This document shows positions 48,951-60,433 of a DNA stretch of 64,000 bases, in pieces. The notes under the pieces are model-generated. The model did not search any database. It had not been told where the DNA came from and was given only the letters and a program-made list of their open reading frames with translations. The number at the start of each line of letters is the position of its first letter. The stretch's first letter is position 1. Source of the stretch: Planomicrobium stackebrandtii (lineage in GTDB: Bacteria; Bacillota; Bacilli; Bacillales_A; Planococcaceae); the NCBI RefSeq assembly GCF_030814955.1, contig NZ_JAUSWB010000007.1, positions 62,001 through 126,000 on the forward strand. The letters are read 5' to 3'. The position numbers were made by a program, and so were the translations under genes.

Positions 48951-49199
48951 TTACGCTTGTTTCATCAAGCGAGCTTTTTTACGAGCTGCAGTGTTTTTAT
49001 GGATCAAGCCTTTAGAAGCCGCTTTTTCCACCTGTTTAATCGCCGCTTTTACAGTATCGCTAGCGTTATCGTCTTTGTTAGTCAAAGCTGTTTCAGCTTT
49101 CTTAATAGAAGAACGCATTGCTGATTTTACATGTGAGTTTTGAGCGTTTTTAGTGTCGTTCGTACGCACACGTTTGATTGCAGATTTAATGTTTGGCAT
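48951..49199 (-). CDS. rpsT: 30S ribosomal protein S20
   Basis: This is a basic, helical 82-residue primary 16S rRNA binding protein. It starts PNIKSAIKRVRTND and ends HKNTAARKKARLMKQ, the standard S20 signatures. The ATG at 49199 follows a strong AGGAGGTGAAAG; an in-frame GTG nine bases upstream is part of that site. It is inverted relative to neighbours, as in Bacillus. Confidence 0.96.
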   Translation of the reverse strand: MPNIKSAIKRVRTNDTKNAQNSHVKSAMRSSIKKAETALTNKDDNASDTVKAAIKQVEKAASKGLIHKNTAARKKARLMKQA

Positions 49200-49273
49200 A
49201 TCTTTCACCTCCTAGACAATATGAAAGAGAGGAAATCATCCCAACTCTTTAATGTCTCTATACAACATGAGTT

Positions 49274-49302
49274 ATTTTATCAAATCAGCGAAAGGAATGC
49301 AA
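49274..49302 (-). promoter_or_regulatory. sigma-A promoter of rpsT
   Basis: On the minus strand: TTGCAT (49302-49297), 17-base spacer, TAAAAT (49279-49274). The leader before rpsT is about 70 bases, long enough for an autoregulatory S20 site, though none is recognisable. Confidence 0.65.
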
Positions 49303-49356
49303 TAGTTACGTGCAAAGAAGTTTCACTTGACAGTTAAATGATTTCAGGAGCTTTCA

Positions 49357-49385
49357 TTGCTCAATGTGTGCTGTACTGCTATAAT
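49357..49385 (+). promoter_or_regulatory. sigma-A promoter of lepA
   Basis: TTGCTC (49357-49362), 17-base spacer, TATAAT (49380-49385), 30 bases before the start codon. Confidence 0.7.
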
Positions 49386-49414
49386 TCATAGTAGTTTATA
49401 TAGGAGTGAAGAGA

Positions 49415-51244
49415 ATGAATAATGAGGAAAGATTATCCCGGCAAAGCAAAATCCGCAACTTCTCGATTATTGCGCACATTGACCATGGCAAGTCTACGCT
49501 TGCAGACCGAATTTTAGAAATGACGGAAGCGCTGACTTCCCGAGAAATGAAAGCACAGTCACTGGATTCCATGGATCTTGAACGGGAACGTGGCATTACC
49601 ATTAAATTAAATGCCGTCCAGCTTAATTACAAAGCGAAAGACGGAGAAATTTATATTATGCATTTAATCGACACACCGGGACATGTCGACTTCACTTACG
49701 AGGTATCACGAAGCCTTGCAGCTTGTGAAGGCGCAGTATTAGTTGTCGATGCAGCCCAAGGAATTGAAGCACAGACACTGGCAAACGTCTATCTGGCTTT
49801 GGATAATGATTTGGAAATTCTTCCGGTCATCAATAAAATCGACTTGCCTGCAGCTGATCCGGAACGCGTCCGCCACGAGATTGAAGAAGTTATCGGTTTG
49901 GATGCCTCTGAAGCTGTATTGGCATCAGCAAAAGCGGGAATTGGGATTGAAGATATTCTCGAGCAGATCGTCGAAAAAGTCCCGGCGCCAACCGGTGATC
50001 CAGGCGCACCGTTAAAAGCGTTAATCTTTGATTCTCTTTACGATCCATACCGCGGCATTGTTGCGTATATCCGGATTGTCGAAGGAACCGTAAAACCTGG
50101 AGACCGCATCAAAATGATGGCTTCCGGAAAAGAATTTGAAGTGATTGAAGCGGGTGTTTTCACCCCGCATGCTATTTTGCGTGACGAATTGACGGTTGGC
50201 GATGTTGGTTTCCTGACAGCGGCCATTAAAAATGTTGGCGATTCAACAGTCGGCGACACGATTACGCTGGCTAACAATCCAGCAACAGAAGCGTTGCCTG
50301 GCTACCGCCGCTTAAACCCGATGGTCTACTGCGGTCTGTACCCAATTGATACATCGAAATACAATGATCTGCGCGATGCACTGGAAAAGCTGGAATTGAA
50401 CGATGCCGCACTTCAGTTTGAACCGGAATCTTCACAGGCACTTGGTTTTGGCTACCGTTGCGGTTTCCTGGGCTTGCTGCACATGGAGATTATCCAGGAA
50501 CGCATTGAGCGTGAATTTAACATTGATTTGATCACGACTGCGCCAAGTGTAATTTACGATGTCCACATGACGGACGGGGAAGTTCTAAAAATTGATAACC
50601 CCGCCATGATGCCGGATGCACAGAAAATCCAGATGGTTGAAGAGCCTTACGTCAAGGCCACTGTTATGGTGCCGAATGATTATGTCGGTGCAGTTATGGA
50701 AATCTGCCAGAAAAAACGCGGCAATTTCATGACAATGGATTACGTCGATGACAGCCGTGTCAGCATCATTTATGAGCTGCCGCTTGCTGAAATCGTCTAC
50801 GATTTCTTCGACCAGTTAAAGTCAGGAACAAAAGGCTACGCTTCATTTGACTACGAGCTGATCGGCTACAAAGAGTCCAAGCTTGTGAAGATGGATATTC
50901 TTTTGAACACTGAGCAAGTAGATGCACTAAGCTTTATCGTTCACCGTGATTTTGCCTATGAACGCGGCAAAGTTATTGTCGATAAACTCAAGAATCTGAT
51001 TCCGCGCCAGCAGTTTGAAGTGCCGATCCAAGCCGCAATTGGCCAGAAGATCGTTGCGCGCCAAACCATCAGCGCGATGCGCAAAAATGTTCTTGCCAAA
51101 TGTTACGGGGGAGATATTTCCCGTAAACGGAAACTTCTCGACAAGCAAAAAGAAGGCAAGAAACGCATGAAGCAAGTAGGATCTGTTGAAGTGCCGCAAG
51201 AAGCATTCATGGCGATCCTGAAAATGGACGACCAATCAAAATAA
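49415..51244 (+). CDS. lepA: elongation factor 4 (LepA)
   Basis: This translational GTPase acts on stalled or initiating ribosomes. The 609 residues show G1 [17 protein letters not shown] near 17-33, G2 RERGITI near 69, G3 DTPGHVDF near 90, G4 NKIDLP near 144, then the EF-G-like domains and the LepA-specific C-terminal domain ([19 protein letters not shown]). The ATG at 49415 follows TAGGAGTGAA. In B. subtilis gpr and spoIIP lie between rpsT and lepA; here they are absent. Confidence 0.97.
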   Translation: MNNEERLSRQSKIRNFSIIAHIDHGKSTLADRILEMTEALTSREMKAQSLDSMDLERERGITIKLNAVQLNYKAKDGEIYIMHLIDTPGHVDFTYEVSRSLAACEGAVLVVDAAQGIEAQTLANVYLALDNDLEILPVINKIDLPAADPERVRHEIEEVIGLDASEAVLASAKAGIGIEDILEQIVEKVPAPTGDPGAPLKALIFDSLYDPYRGIVAYIRIVEGTVKPGDRIKMMASGKEFEVIEAGVFTPHAILRDELTVGDVGFLTAAIKNVGDSTVGDTITLANNPATEALPGYRRLNPMVYCGLYPIDTSKYNDLRDALEKLELNDAALQFEPESSQALGFGYRCGFLGLLHMEIIQERIEREFNIDLITTAPSVIYDVHMTDGEVLKIDNPAMMPDAQKIQMVEEPYVKATVMVPNDYVGAVMEICQKKRGNFMTMDYVDDSRVSIIYELPLAEIVYDFFDQLKSGTKGYASFDYELIGYKESKLVKMDILLNTEQVDALSFIVHRDFAYERGKVIVDKLKNLIPRQQFEVPIQAAIGQKIVARQTISAMRKNVLAKCYGGDISRKRKLLDKQKEGKKRMKQVGSVEVPQEAFMAILKMDDQSK

Positions 51245-51249
51245 ACGAA

Positions 51250-51284
51250 AAAAAGGAGGCCGGAATTTCAGCCTCCTTTTCTTA
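51250..51284 (+). terminator. terminator after lepA
   Basis: AAAAGGAGGC / GCCTCCTTTT with a 10-base loop and a T-rich tail. Confidence 0.8.
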
Positions 51285-51303
51285 TTAGAAAAGAGGAAAT
51301 AAA

Positions 51304-52443
51304 ATGGTTAAGGGATTGTACATCCATATTCCATTCTGCCACCAAATTTGTTTTTACTGCGATTTCAATAAAGTCTTTTTCAAAGACCAGCCCGTAGATG
51401 CCTATATCGATTCGGTGGGAAAAGAGCTGGCTTTATGGAAACAGCAGGGAGCACTCGACCACCCGCTTGAAACCATCTTTCTGGGAGGGGGAACTCCCAC
51501 GTCTCTTACCCCAGCACAATTGGAAAAGCTGCTGGGCTATATTCACCGCTATGTGCCGATGGCTGCCAACCTCGAGTGGACTTCAGAAGCGAACCCGGAC
51601 GAACTGACGAAAGACAAGATGCAGGTGCTGTTTGACGGGGGCGTCAACCGCCTGAGCATGGGCGTCCAGTCGTTCGACGAAGATTTGCTGAAACGGCTTG
51701 GACGAACCCATAGCAACTCAGATGTCGAACGAGCAGTTGATTCAGCCCGTCTGGTCGGCTTTGAAAATTTGAGCTTTGATTTGATGTACGGATTGCCTGG
51801 ACAAACAATGCAGCAATGGGACGATACGCTCGAGCAGGCATTTGCATTTGACCTGCCGCATTTCTCTGCCTATTCGTTGATCATCGAACCAAAAACCGTG
51901 TTTTATAATTTGATGACTAAAGGGAAATTGAATACGGTGACAGAAGATTTGGAAGCCGATATGTACGAGAAGCTGATGAATGAAATGGACATCCGCGGTT
52001 TGAAGCAATATGAAATTTCCAACTTCGCGCGTCCCGGACACGAATCCCACCACAACCTATTGTATTGGGACAACGTCGAATATATCGGTGTTGGAGCTGG
52101 GGCGCATGGCTATGTGGACGGCGTCCGCTATTCGAATGCGGGGCCATTGAAAAAATACATGGCACCGTTGGACGCAGGTGAACGGCCAATTCTAAATACA
52201 CACGAAGTGCCAGTCCATGAAAAGATGGAAGAAGAAATGTTTTTAGGACTGCGGAAAACTTCTGGCGTGTCGCTCATTCATTTCCAGGAAAAATTCCAAA
52301 AGCCGATACAGGATGTTTATGGCAACATCTTAGATAAAGAAATTGCCAAGGAAAACTTGGAGATTTCCGGAGGCTTTGTTCGTTTGACCCGAAAAGGCCG
52401 ATTTGTCGGCAATGAAGTGTTTGAACAATTTTTATTGGCATAA
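51304..52443 (+). CDS. hemW: radical SAM protein HemW
   Basis: This 379-residue radical SAM protein of the coproporphyrinogen-oxidase-like family has the 4Fe-4S cluster motif CHQICFYC near 12-19 and GGGTPTSL near 61-68. HemW proteins of this length act as haem chaperones or handlers and lack features needed for oxidase activity in true HemN, so I name it hemW. It follows lepA in the same order as B. subtilis and precedes the hrcA operon. Confidence 0.9.
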   Translation: MVKGLYIHIPFCHQICFYCDFNKVFFKDQPVDAYIDSVGKELALWKQQGALDHPLETIFLGGGTPTSLTPAQLEKLLGYIHRYVPMAANLEWTSEANPDELTKDKMQVLFDGGVNRLSMGVQSFDEDLLKRLGRTHSNSDVERAVDSARLVGFENLSFDLMYGLPGQTMQQWDDTLEQAFAFDLPHFSAYSLIIEPKTVFYNLMTKGKLNTVTEDLEADMYEKLMNEMDIRGLKQYEISNFARPGHESHHNLLYWDNVEYIGVGAGAHGYVDGVRYSNAGPLKKYMAPLDAGERPILNTHEVPVHEKMEEEMFLGLRKTSGVSLIHFQEKFQKPIQDVYGNILDKEIAKENLEISGGFVRLTRKGRFVGNEVFEQFLLA

Positions 52444-52453
52444 AGCTCTTCCG

Positions 52454-52519
52454 TTGACAAGGATCATTATATTTGTTAATTTTAATGTAGTATTAGCACT
52501 CGGGTACGTAGAGTGCTAA
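52454..52519 (+). promoter_or_regulatory. heat-shock promoter with CIRCE operator
   Basis: A TTGACA -35 is at 52454-52459 with an AT-rich -10 region around 52476-52486 that is not a clean match. Just downstream is a perfect CIRCE inverted repeat, TTAGCACTC (52493-52501), 9 bases, GAGTGCTAA (52511-52519). HrcA binds CIRCE, so the hrcA-grpE-dnaK operon is autorepressed and released on heat stress. Confidence 0.92.
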
Positions 52520-52533
52520 CAGAGGTGATGATC

Positions 52534-53568
52534 ATGTTAACAGAACGGCAACTGCTCATCTTAAAGGTGACAGTAGATGATTACATTCAATCAGCGCAGC
52601 CGGTAGGATCGAACCAACTCTCCAAAAAAGCCGGAATTTCTTTCAGTCCGGCGACCATCCGCAATGAAATGGCGGATTTGGAAAGCATGGGCTTTCTGGA
52701 AAAAACCCATACGTCTTCCGGACGCATTCCTTCTGAGAAGGGATACCGTTATTACGTCGACCACCTGCTGACGCCAAGGCCGCTTCCGCAGCAGGACATT
52801 GTGCAATTGCGCTCGGTTTTCGAAGAGAAGCTGACAGAGACAGAGCAAGTCATCAAGCGCTCTGCGATGATTCTTTCGGAACTGACCAATTACACGTCCA
52901 TTTTATTGGGTCCTGATGTGCGCAGGCACATTGTCAAAAAGCTGTCGATTGTTCCATTGACGCAAGACACGGCGGTTGCGATCATCGTAACCGATTCAGG
53001 GCATGTGGAAAATCGTATATTTTCCATTCCGCCAGGCCTAAATCCATCGGATATTGAAAAAATGGCCAATATCCTCAATGAGCGGCTTGTTGGTGTGTCG
53101 CTGAACAACTTGCATTTGCGGCTTGAACAAGAGACTCTGACCATTTTAAAGCAGCATGTAGAGCGCTACGGCGAACTTTTCCATACATTCAGGAAAGCGG
53201 TACTGCTGCCGCATGATGATGAAAATATCTATTACGGCGGCAAGCTGAACATCCTGAAACAGCCGGATTTCCATGATCTTCAAAAAATCAGGGATTTGAT
53301 GGATGTGATGGAAGAAGCCAAGCATATTCCGATGATCCTGCCAGTGGGAAGCCAAGGCCTCCACATTCGCATCGGCTCGGAAAATGCGCTGTCGGCAATG
53401 GAAGACTGCAGTGTCATCACGGTGTCGTATAATATCGGTGAAGAACAGACAGGGTCAATCGCTATCATCGGTCCGAAACGGATGGATTATAAACGCATCG
53501 TTTCCATATTGGATTTGTTAAGCGGCGATTTGTCGAAAGAACTGACCCGTATGTTTAAAGGTACGTGA
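52534..53568 (+). CDS. hrcA: heat-inducible transcription repressor HrcA
   Basis: HrcA represses its own operon by binding CIRCE and depends on GroE for activity. The 344 residues match B. subtilis (343): an N-terminal winged helix (about 1-72, SPATIRNEMADLESMGFLEK), then the GAF-like dimerisation core ending SIVSYNIG-type elements near 290-305. The start at 52534 follows AGAGGTGAT; an ATG six bases upstream overlaps the site. The CIRCE element lies 14 bases before the gene. Confidence 0.96.
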   Translation: MLTERQLLILKVTVDDYIQSAQPVGSNQLSKKAGISFSPATIRNEMADLESMGFLEKTHTSSGRIPSEKGYRYYVDHLLTPRPLPQQDIVQLRSVFEEKLTETEQVIKRSAMILSELTNYTSILLGPDVRRHIVKKLSIVPLTQDTAVAIIVTDSGHVENRIFSIPPGLNPSDIEKMANILNERLVGVSLNNLHLRLEQETLTILKQHVERYGELFHTFRKAVLLPHDDENIYYGGKLNILKQPDFHDLQKIRDLMDVMEEAKHIPMILPVGSQGLHIRIGSENALSAMEDCSVITVSYNIGEEQTGSIAIIGPKRMDYKRIVSILDLLSGDLSKELTRMFKGT

Positions 53569-53585
53569 ACAAAGGAGGAACAGAA

Positions 53586-54191
53586 TTGCCTAAAAAAATT
53601 AAACCACTTAAAACAGAAGAACATGCAGCAACTGAAGATGTAGAAGTGAAAGAACCGGTTCTGGAAGCAGAAGAACAGGCGGAATTAACGGATGCAGAAA
53701 CATCCGCAACTGATCCTTCCGGTGCAGAAGAACCAGAACCTGTGGATGAAGCGGAAGAGCTTCGCCAGCAGCTTGAAGCTGAACAAAACAAATATTTGCG
53801 CCTTTTGGCTGATTATGATAATTTCAAACGGCGTACTCAAAAAGATAAAGAAATCGCCAATAAATTCCGTTCTCAATCCTTGCTGGCGGATCTGCTGCCA
53901 GTACTGGACAATTTTGAGCGCGCCTTATCGCTCAAAACGAACAGCGAAGAATCGGCTTCCTTGCTAAAAGGCGTCGAAATGGTGCAAAAATCCTTGACTG
54001 AAGCTGTCAGCCGTGAAGGCCTTGAAGAAATCAAAGCGGTCGGCGAACCATTCGACCCGAATTTCCATCAAGCCGTCATGCAGGAAAAGGATGATTCCGC
54101 GGAGCCGGGAACGGTTTTACAGGAATTGCAAAAAGGCTACATCCTAAAAGGCCGCGTACTTCGTCCGGCCATGGTAAAAGTAAACGAATAA
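53586..54191 (+). CDS. grpE: nucleotide exchange factor GrpE
   Basis: GrpE releases ADP from DnaK. The 201 residues have an acidic disordered N-terminus (about 1-60), a long dimeric coiled coil, and the head domain with LPVLDNFERAL near 105-115 and EPGTVLQELQKGYILKGRVLRPAMVKV at the end (in two parts). The TTG at 53586 follows AAAGGAGGAACAG at ideal spacing; an upstream in-frame GTG overlaps hrcA. dnaK follows after 21 bases. Confidence 0.95.
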   Translation: MPKKIKPLKTEEHAATEDVEVKEPVLEAEEQAELTDAETSATDPSGAEEPEPVDEAEELRQQLEAEQNKYLRLLADYDNFKRRTQKDKEIANKFRSQSLLADLLPVLDNFERALSLKTNSEESASLLKGVEMVQKSLTEAVSREGLEEIKAVGEPFDPNFHQAVMQEKDDSAEPGTVLQELQKGYILKGRVLRPAMVKVNE

Positions 54192-56039
<1,848 letters not shown>

Positions 56040-56050
56040 GCAGGACCTGG

Positions 56051-56087
56051 AAAAGTCAAAGCAAAGCAACATGCTTTGGCTTTTTCA
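56051..56087 (+). terminator. terminator or attenuator after dnaK
   Basis: AAAGTCAAAGCA / TGCTTTGGCTTT with an 8-base loop and a T-rich tail. It separates dnaJ from the CIRCE operon and may be leaky. Confidence 0.75.
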
Positions 56088-56093
56088 ATGTCT

Positions 56094-56122
56094 TTGCAAC
56101 AGCGATTTAAACCGTGTACAAT
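56094..56122 (+). promoter_or_regulatory. sigma-A promoter of dnaJ
   Basis: TTGCAA (56094-56099), 17-base spacer, TACAAT (56117-56122), 31 bases before dnaJ. Confidence 0.7.
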
Positions 56123-56152
56123 TACAATTGATTGCTAGAGGGAGAGTGACTT

Positions 56153-57262
56153 ATGAATAAACGAGATTACTATGAAGTATTAGGCGTATCCAAGTCTGCT
56201 TCTAAAGAAGAAATTAAAAAAGCTTACCGGACCTTATCAAAAAAATTCCATCCGGATATCAATAAAGAAGCTGATGCTCCTGCGAAATTCCAGGAAGTAA
56301 AAGATGCATATGAAGTATTGAGCGACGAACAGAAACGTGCACAATACGATCAGTTTGGCCATCAAGATCCAAATCAAGGCTTTGGAGGCGGCGGTGACGG
56401 CTTCGGATTCGACGATATCTTCAGCACATTCTTTGGCGGCGGTACAAGACGCCGTGACCCGAATGCTCCGCGCAAAGGCGATGACCTCCAGTATTCCATG
56501 ACCATCGATTTCATGGATGCCGTCTTCGGAAAAGAAACAGAAGTTGAAATTCCAAAAGATGAAACATGCGGTACGTGTGACGGTTCGGGCGCTAAGCCTG
56601 GAACTAAGAAAAAAACATGTCCGTACTGTGAAGGTTCTGGCCAGATGAATGTGACACAGGACACGCCTTTCGGCCGAATGGTCAATCGCCGTGCCTGCCA
56701 GCATTGTGAAGGTACAGGACAGATTATCGAAGAAAAATGTACGACTTGCCGCGGCGAAGGAAAAGTCCGCAAAGTTAAAAAAATCAAAGTTACCATCCCA
56801 GCCGGTGTTGATGACGGACAGCAATTGCGCGTCACAGGCCAAGGTGCTCCAGGCGTCAACGGTGGGCCAAACGGTGATTTGTACGTGGTATTCCGCGTAA
56901 GACCGCATAAACAGTTCCAGCGTGAAGGCGATGATATTTACTTGGATATCTCCATCACCTATCCGCAGGCTGCATTGGGCGACGAAATCGAAGTGCCGAC
57001 CATTTCCGGTAAAGTGAAATTGAAAATTCCAGCCGGTACGCAGAGTGGTGCGCGTTTCCGCCTGAAAGGCAAAGGCGTAAAAAATGTCCATGGTTATGGA
57101 ACTGGCGATCAGCACGTCATCGTCCGCATCAAAACCCAGACAAAACTCAGCGAGAAGCAAAAGCAGCTGTTGCGTGAATTTGCAGAAATCAGTGGAGATA
57201 TTCCAGAAGAGCACAGCAGCTCACTTTTTGATAAAATCAAACGCACCATTAAAGGTGAATGA
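56153..57262 (+). CDS. dnaJ: chaperone DnaJ (Hsp40, type I)
   Basis: DnaJ delivers clients to DnaK and stimulates its ATPase. The 369 residues are in type I order: a J domain (about 1-70) with HPD near 33-35, a Gly/Phe region ([16 protein letters not shown]), four zinc-finger repeats ([32 protein letters not shown]; about 140-210), then the two beta-domains. The ATG follows AGGGAGAGTG. It has its own promoter after a terminator. Confidence 0.97.
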   Translation: MNKRDYYEVLGVSKSASKEEIKKAYRTLSKKFHPDINKEADAPAKFQEVKDAYEVLSDEQKRAQYDQFGHQDPNQGFGGGGDGFGFDDIFSTFFGGGTRRRDPNAPRKGDDLQYSMTIDFMDAVFGKETEVEIPKDETCGTCDGSGAKPGTKKKTCPYCEGSGQMNVTQDTPFGRMVNRRACQHCEGTGQIIEEKCTTCRGEGKVRKVKKIKVTIPAGVDDGQQLRVTGQGAPGVNGGPNGDLYVVFRVRPHKQFQREGDDIYLDISITYPQAALGDEIEVPTISGKVKLKIPAGTQSGARFRLKGKGVKNVHGYGTGDQHVIVRIKTQTKLSEKQKQLLREFAEISGDIPEEHSSSLFDKIKRTIKGE

Positions 57263-57392
57263 CAACAGCTGGAAATAGGGCAGCATTTTTGGTTTATTGT
57301 CTATTCAAAAAATCCATTTTTTACAAGCAGAAGACTCTTGCCAAAAGCAGGAGTCTTGCTGACTGTAAAAACGAAAAAGGAGCTGGGCGCAA

Positions 57393-58334
57393 TTGAAATG
57401 GTCAGAGTTGGCGATTCACACGACAAATGAAGCGATTGAAGCGGTTTCCAATATTATGCACGAAGCGGGAGCGAGCGGAGTTGTTATCGAGGACTCGGAA
57501 GACTTGACGAAAGAAAGGGAATATCGTTTTGGTGAAATTTATTCGCTGGACCCGGACGATTTTCCGGTGGATGGGGTTATTTTAAAGGCCTATCTGCCAG
57601 TCAACAGCTTTTTGGGCGAGACAGTCGAGGCCATTAAACTGGCCATCAACAACCTGGTCTCGTTTGACATCAATATAGGCAAAAATGAAGTAACCATCAG
57701 CGAAGTGAATGAAGAAGAATGGGCGACATCCTGGAAAAAATATTACCATCCCGTCAAAATTTCTGAACGCTTCACCATAGTTCCAACGTGGGAAACCTAC
57801 AATCCGGTATCAAGTGATGAATTGATCATTGAGTTGGATCCCGGAATGGCTTTTGGAACAGGCACCCATCCAACAACTGTCATGAGCCTGCAAGCGTTGG
57901 AGAAGACTGTTCGTGCAGGCGACCGAGTCATTGACATCGGCACCGGATCTGGCGTGCTGGCGATTGGCGCGGCGCTCTTGTCCGCCAAAGAAGTCTACGC
58001 ACTTGATTTGGATGATATTGCTGTAAAAGCAGCAAGCATCAACGTCAAGCTGAATAAAGTACAGGATATTGTTACGGTGGAAGAAGGCAATCTGGTTGAT
58101 AAGATTGATCAGCCAGGTGATGTGGTAGTCGCCAATATTTTGGCTGAAGTTATCATGTCATTTACAGATGATGCATTCAAAATCGTTAAACCGGGTGGGC
58201 GCTACATCACTTCAGGCATCATCGCAGCGAAAAAAAACAACGTCAAAGCGGCGCTCGAAGCTTCCGGCTTTGTTATTGAAGATGTCATGATGATGGAAGA
58301 CTGGGTTACCATCATTTCAAAAAAACCTGAATAA
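57393..58334 (+). CDS. prmA: ribosomal protein L11 methyltransferase
   Basis: PrmA trimethylates several Lys and the N-terminus of L11. The 313 residues show an N-terminal substrate-recognition domain (about 1-100), the [15 protein letters not shown] hinge, [11 protein letters not shown] near 150-160 and SAM motif [18 protein letters not shown] near 178-195. The start is TTG 57393, giving [10 protein letters not shown] after AAAAAGGAGC; no closer ATG keeps the conserved WSE start. dnaJ-prmA-rsmE order is as in Bacillus. Confidence 0.94.
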   Translation: MKWSELAIHTTNEAIEAVSNIMHEAGASGVVIEDSEDLTKEREYRFGEIYSLDPDDFPVDGVILKAYLPVNSFLGETVEAIKLAINNLVSFDINIGKNEVTISEVNEEEWATSWKKYYHPVKISERFTIVPTWETYNPVSSDELIIELDPGMAFGTGTHPTTVMSLQALEKTVRAGDRVIDIGTGSGVLAIGAALLSAKEVYALDLDDIAVKAASINVKLNKVQDIVTVEEGNLVDKIDQPGDVVVANILAEVIMSFTDDAFKIVKPGGRYITSGIIAAKKNNVKAALEASGFVIEDVMMMEDWVTIISKKPE

Positions 58335-58346
58335 CGGGGTGCCACG

Positions 58347-59084
58347 ATGCAGCGATATTTTATAGAAGGAAAGCTTCCGGAAAATCGAATAGTGGCAATA
58401 ACCGGCGATGATGCAAAGCACATCGCCAAAGTTATGCGCCAAACAGCCGGAGAAGAGTTGATCGCAGTTATGGAAGGCAAGGCTTATCTCGCTACGATCC
58501 GTTCTACTGACTTTGATGTAGAGGTAGAGCTTGGAAATCCATTGGAAACGCAGGTGGAATTGCCCAAAAAAGTGACCATTGCCTGCGGACTCCCGAAAGG
58601 CGACAAGCTTGATTTGATCACCCAAAAAGCGACTGAACTCGGTATGTACGCACTGCTGCCATTTTCGGCAGAGCGGTCTATCGTAAAATGGGACAGTTCC
58701 AAGAGTGAGAAAAAAATTGGGCGGCTGCAAAAAATTGCCAAGGAAGCGGCTGAGCAGTCGCACAGGACGCATGTTCCTGACATCCATAACATCTGTAGTT
58801 TCAAGCAGCTGTTAAGCCAGGCGGGTTCGTATGATGCGGTGATCGTAGCTTACGAAGAAGAGGCGCGGCAAGGCAGCAGAACGCGGTTTGCCGAAACTTT
58901 GAAATCATTGTATGATAAAGATTCAGTCCTGATTATTTTTGGTCCAGAAGGCGGCATTTCTGACAAGGAAGTGGCGGCGCTGAAAAATGCTGGAGCCATT
59001 TTTACTTCTCTCGGACCTCGGATTTTGCGGACAGAAACGGCACCTTTGTATGCACTGGCTGCTATCTCCTGCGAATTTGAATAA
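58347..59084 (+). CDS. rsmE: 16S rRNA (uracil-1498-N3)-methyltransferase
   Basis: RsmE methylates U1498 of 16S rRNA. The 245 residues have the N-terminal PUA-like domain (MQRYFIEGKL, DDAKHIAKVMR) and the C-terminal SPOUT knot with EQSHRTHVP near 131-139, IIFGPEGGISDKEV near 193-206 and the terminal LGPRILRTETAPLYALAAI. It starts 13 bases after prmA after a GGGGTG site. Confidence 0.95.
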   Translation: MQRYFIEGKLPENRIVAITGDDAKHIAKVMRQTAGEELIAVMEGKAYLATIRSTDFDVEVELGNPLETQVELPKKVTIACGLPKGDKLDLITQKATELGMYALLPFSAERSIVKWDSSKSEKKIGRLQKIAKEAAEQSHRTHVPDIHNICSFKQLLSQAGSYDAVIVAYEEEARQGSRTRFAETLKSLYDKDSVLIIFGPEGGISDKEVAALKNAGAIFTSLGPRILRTETAPLYALAAISCEFE

Positions 59085-59146
59085 AGCTGAGCGTGATTAA
59101 AAATACAGGGCACTGAGCTGCAGCGACGTTTTCCGGTTGGGGAAAA

Positions 59147-59175
59147 TTGACTGACAAACAAAATGACTTTTTAAT
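59147..59175 (+). promoter_or_regulatory. sigma-A promoter of deoC
   Basis: TTGACT (59147-59152), 17-base spacer, TTTAAT (59170-59175), just before deoC. A small hairpin (TTTTCC / GGAAAA) lies upstream without a T tract. Confidence 0.6.
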
Positions 59176-59193
59176 AGAATGGAGATTTTATTC

Positions 59194-59862
59194 ATGACGA
59201 ACATTGCATCTTTTATTGACCATACCTTGTTAAAGCCTGAGTCGACAGAAAGCCAGGTCGTTCAATTGTGTAAAGAAGCGGCCGAGTTTAAATTTGCATC
59301 TGTATGCGTTAATCCGACTTGGGTTGAAACAGCAGCGTCTGAGTTAACAGGCAGCGGCGTAAAAGTGTGTACGGTTATCGGTTTTCCGCTGGGAGCATCT
59401 ACTCCTGAAACAAAAGCTTTTGAAACAACGGATGCCATTTCAAAAGGCGCCGGCGAAATTGATATGGTCCTCAATGTTGGCGCGCTGAAAAGCGGCAACA
59501 CGGATCACGTGAAAAAAGATATCGAAGCAGTCGTCCATGCGGCAAAAGGAAAAGCGATCGTCAAAGTGATCCTGGAAACCTGCCTGCTGACTGACGAAGA
59601 GAAAGCCACTGCTTCGCAGCTGTCTAAAGAAGCGGGAGCTGACTTTGTCAAAACGTCGACCGGCTTTTCTACTGGCGGTGCAACGGTTGAAGATGTGAAA
59701 CTGATGCGCCAGACTGTTGGAGCTGATTTGGGTGTCAAGGCTTCCGGCGGCGTTCGCAGCCTGGAAGATGTCGAAGCGATGATCGAAGCAGGAGCTACAC
59801 GCATCGGCGCCAGCTCTGGCGTTAAAATCATGCAGGGACTAACTTCAGATTCCGATTATTAA
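59194..59862 (+). CDS. deoC: deoxyribose-phosphate aldolase
   Basis: DeoC splits 2-deoxyribose-5-phosphate into glyceraldehyde-3-phosphate and acetaldehyde, ending deoxynucleoside catabolism. The 222 residues show [10 protein letters not shown] near 6-15, [13 protein letters not shown] near 87-99, the Schiff-base lysine in [10 protein letters not shown] near 146-155 and the proton-relay lysine in GVKASGGVR near 177-185. The ATG at 59194 follows AATGGAGA. In B. subtilis mtaB (yqeV) occupies this place, so the gene differs from that layout. Confidence 0.96.
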   Translation: MTNIASFIDHTLLKPESTESQVVQLCKEAAEFKFASVCVNPTWVETAASELTGSGVKVCTVIGFPLGASTPETKAFETTDAISKGAGEIDMVLNVGALKSGNTDHVKKDIEAVVHAAKGKAIVKVILETCLLTDEEKATASQLSKEAGADFVKTSTGFSTGGATVEDVKLMRQTVGADLGVKASGGVRSLEDVEAMIEAGATRIGASSGVKIMQGLTSDSDY

Positions 59863-59865
59863 CTA

Positions 59866-59894
59866 TTGACCTTTCTTTGAGAATACGATATAAT
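59866..59894 (+). promoter_or_regulatory. sigma-A promoter of rpsU
   Basis: TTGACC (59866-59871), 17-base spacer, TATAAT (59889-59894), beginning three bases after the deoC stop. Confidence 0.85.
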
Positions 59895-59957
59895 TTTTGA
59901 GTATATAACACTTGTTGTTCTTCGCTTCAACGTGTGTTCGGAGGGAGGGAAAAAGAG

Positions 59958-60131
59958 ATGACAAAAACTACCGTTCGTAAAAACGAATCGATTGAAGATG
60001 CTCTTCGCCGCTTCAAACGTACTGTTTCTAAATCCGGAACAATGCAAGAGGTAAGAAAGCGCGAGTACTATGATAAGCCGAGCGTGAAACGTAAACTAAA
60101 ATCAGAAGCTGCGCGTAAACGTAAATTTTAA
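59958..60131 (+). CDS. rpsU: 30S ribosomal protein S21
   Basis: This is a very basic 57-residue small-subunit protein: [20 protein letters not shown], then [13 protein letters not shown], ending AARKRKF. Length and sequence are standard for Firmicutes S21. The ATG follows GGAGGGAGGG. The YqeY-type gene that often follows rpsU is absent; a strong terminator comes instead. Confidence 0.97.
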   Translation: MTKTTVRKNESIEDALRRFKRTVSKSGTMQEVRKREYYDKPSVKRKLKSEAARKRKF

Positions 60132-60181
60132 TTGACTTTAACGAGTATAATGACTTTTAAAAAATATGAACGACCAGCCTA

Positions 60182-60216
60182 AACCGCCAACACATCCATT
60201 GTGTTGGCGGTTTTTC
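60182..60216 (+). terminator. terminator after rpsU
   Basis: ACCGCCAACACA / TGTGTTGGCGGT perfect stem with a 5-base loop and five T. Confidence 0.92.
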
Positions 60217-60433
60217 TATTTGTCACATTTGTAAGCGCATTCTTTCGTTATTGGGGAAACTTTCCTTTATAATGTAATTAGACAGGCTGCAAGCAATGCG
60301 AGGAAAAGAGGCTCCTGGATGCTCGCAATTCATGGAAGCAAAAGACTGGTTTGACTTGTTTTTAAAATCATCACCCATTTACGCAGACCGATGTTAAAGA
60401 ATGCTTTTTTATAGCATGCACAGCCCAGAAAAA
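60217..60433 (+). other. unassigned region before the nfeD operon
   Basis: No supported gene. TATAAT at 60268-60273 could be a -10 with a poor -35, followed by a short stem (TGCGAG near 60297, CTCGCA near 60331). A 33-residue open frame (60296-60397) lacks a binding site. An unidentified small RNA or leader is possible but unproven. Confidence 0.35.

Noticed and set aside
56237-57214. 325-codon open frame antisense to dnaJ
   Set aside because: Shadow of dnaJ; Cys- and Phe-rich content reflects reverse-read DnaJ codons.
60296-60397. 33-residue frame before the nfeD operon
   Set aside because: No binding site, no similarity I recognise, and the composition is not convincing.
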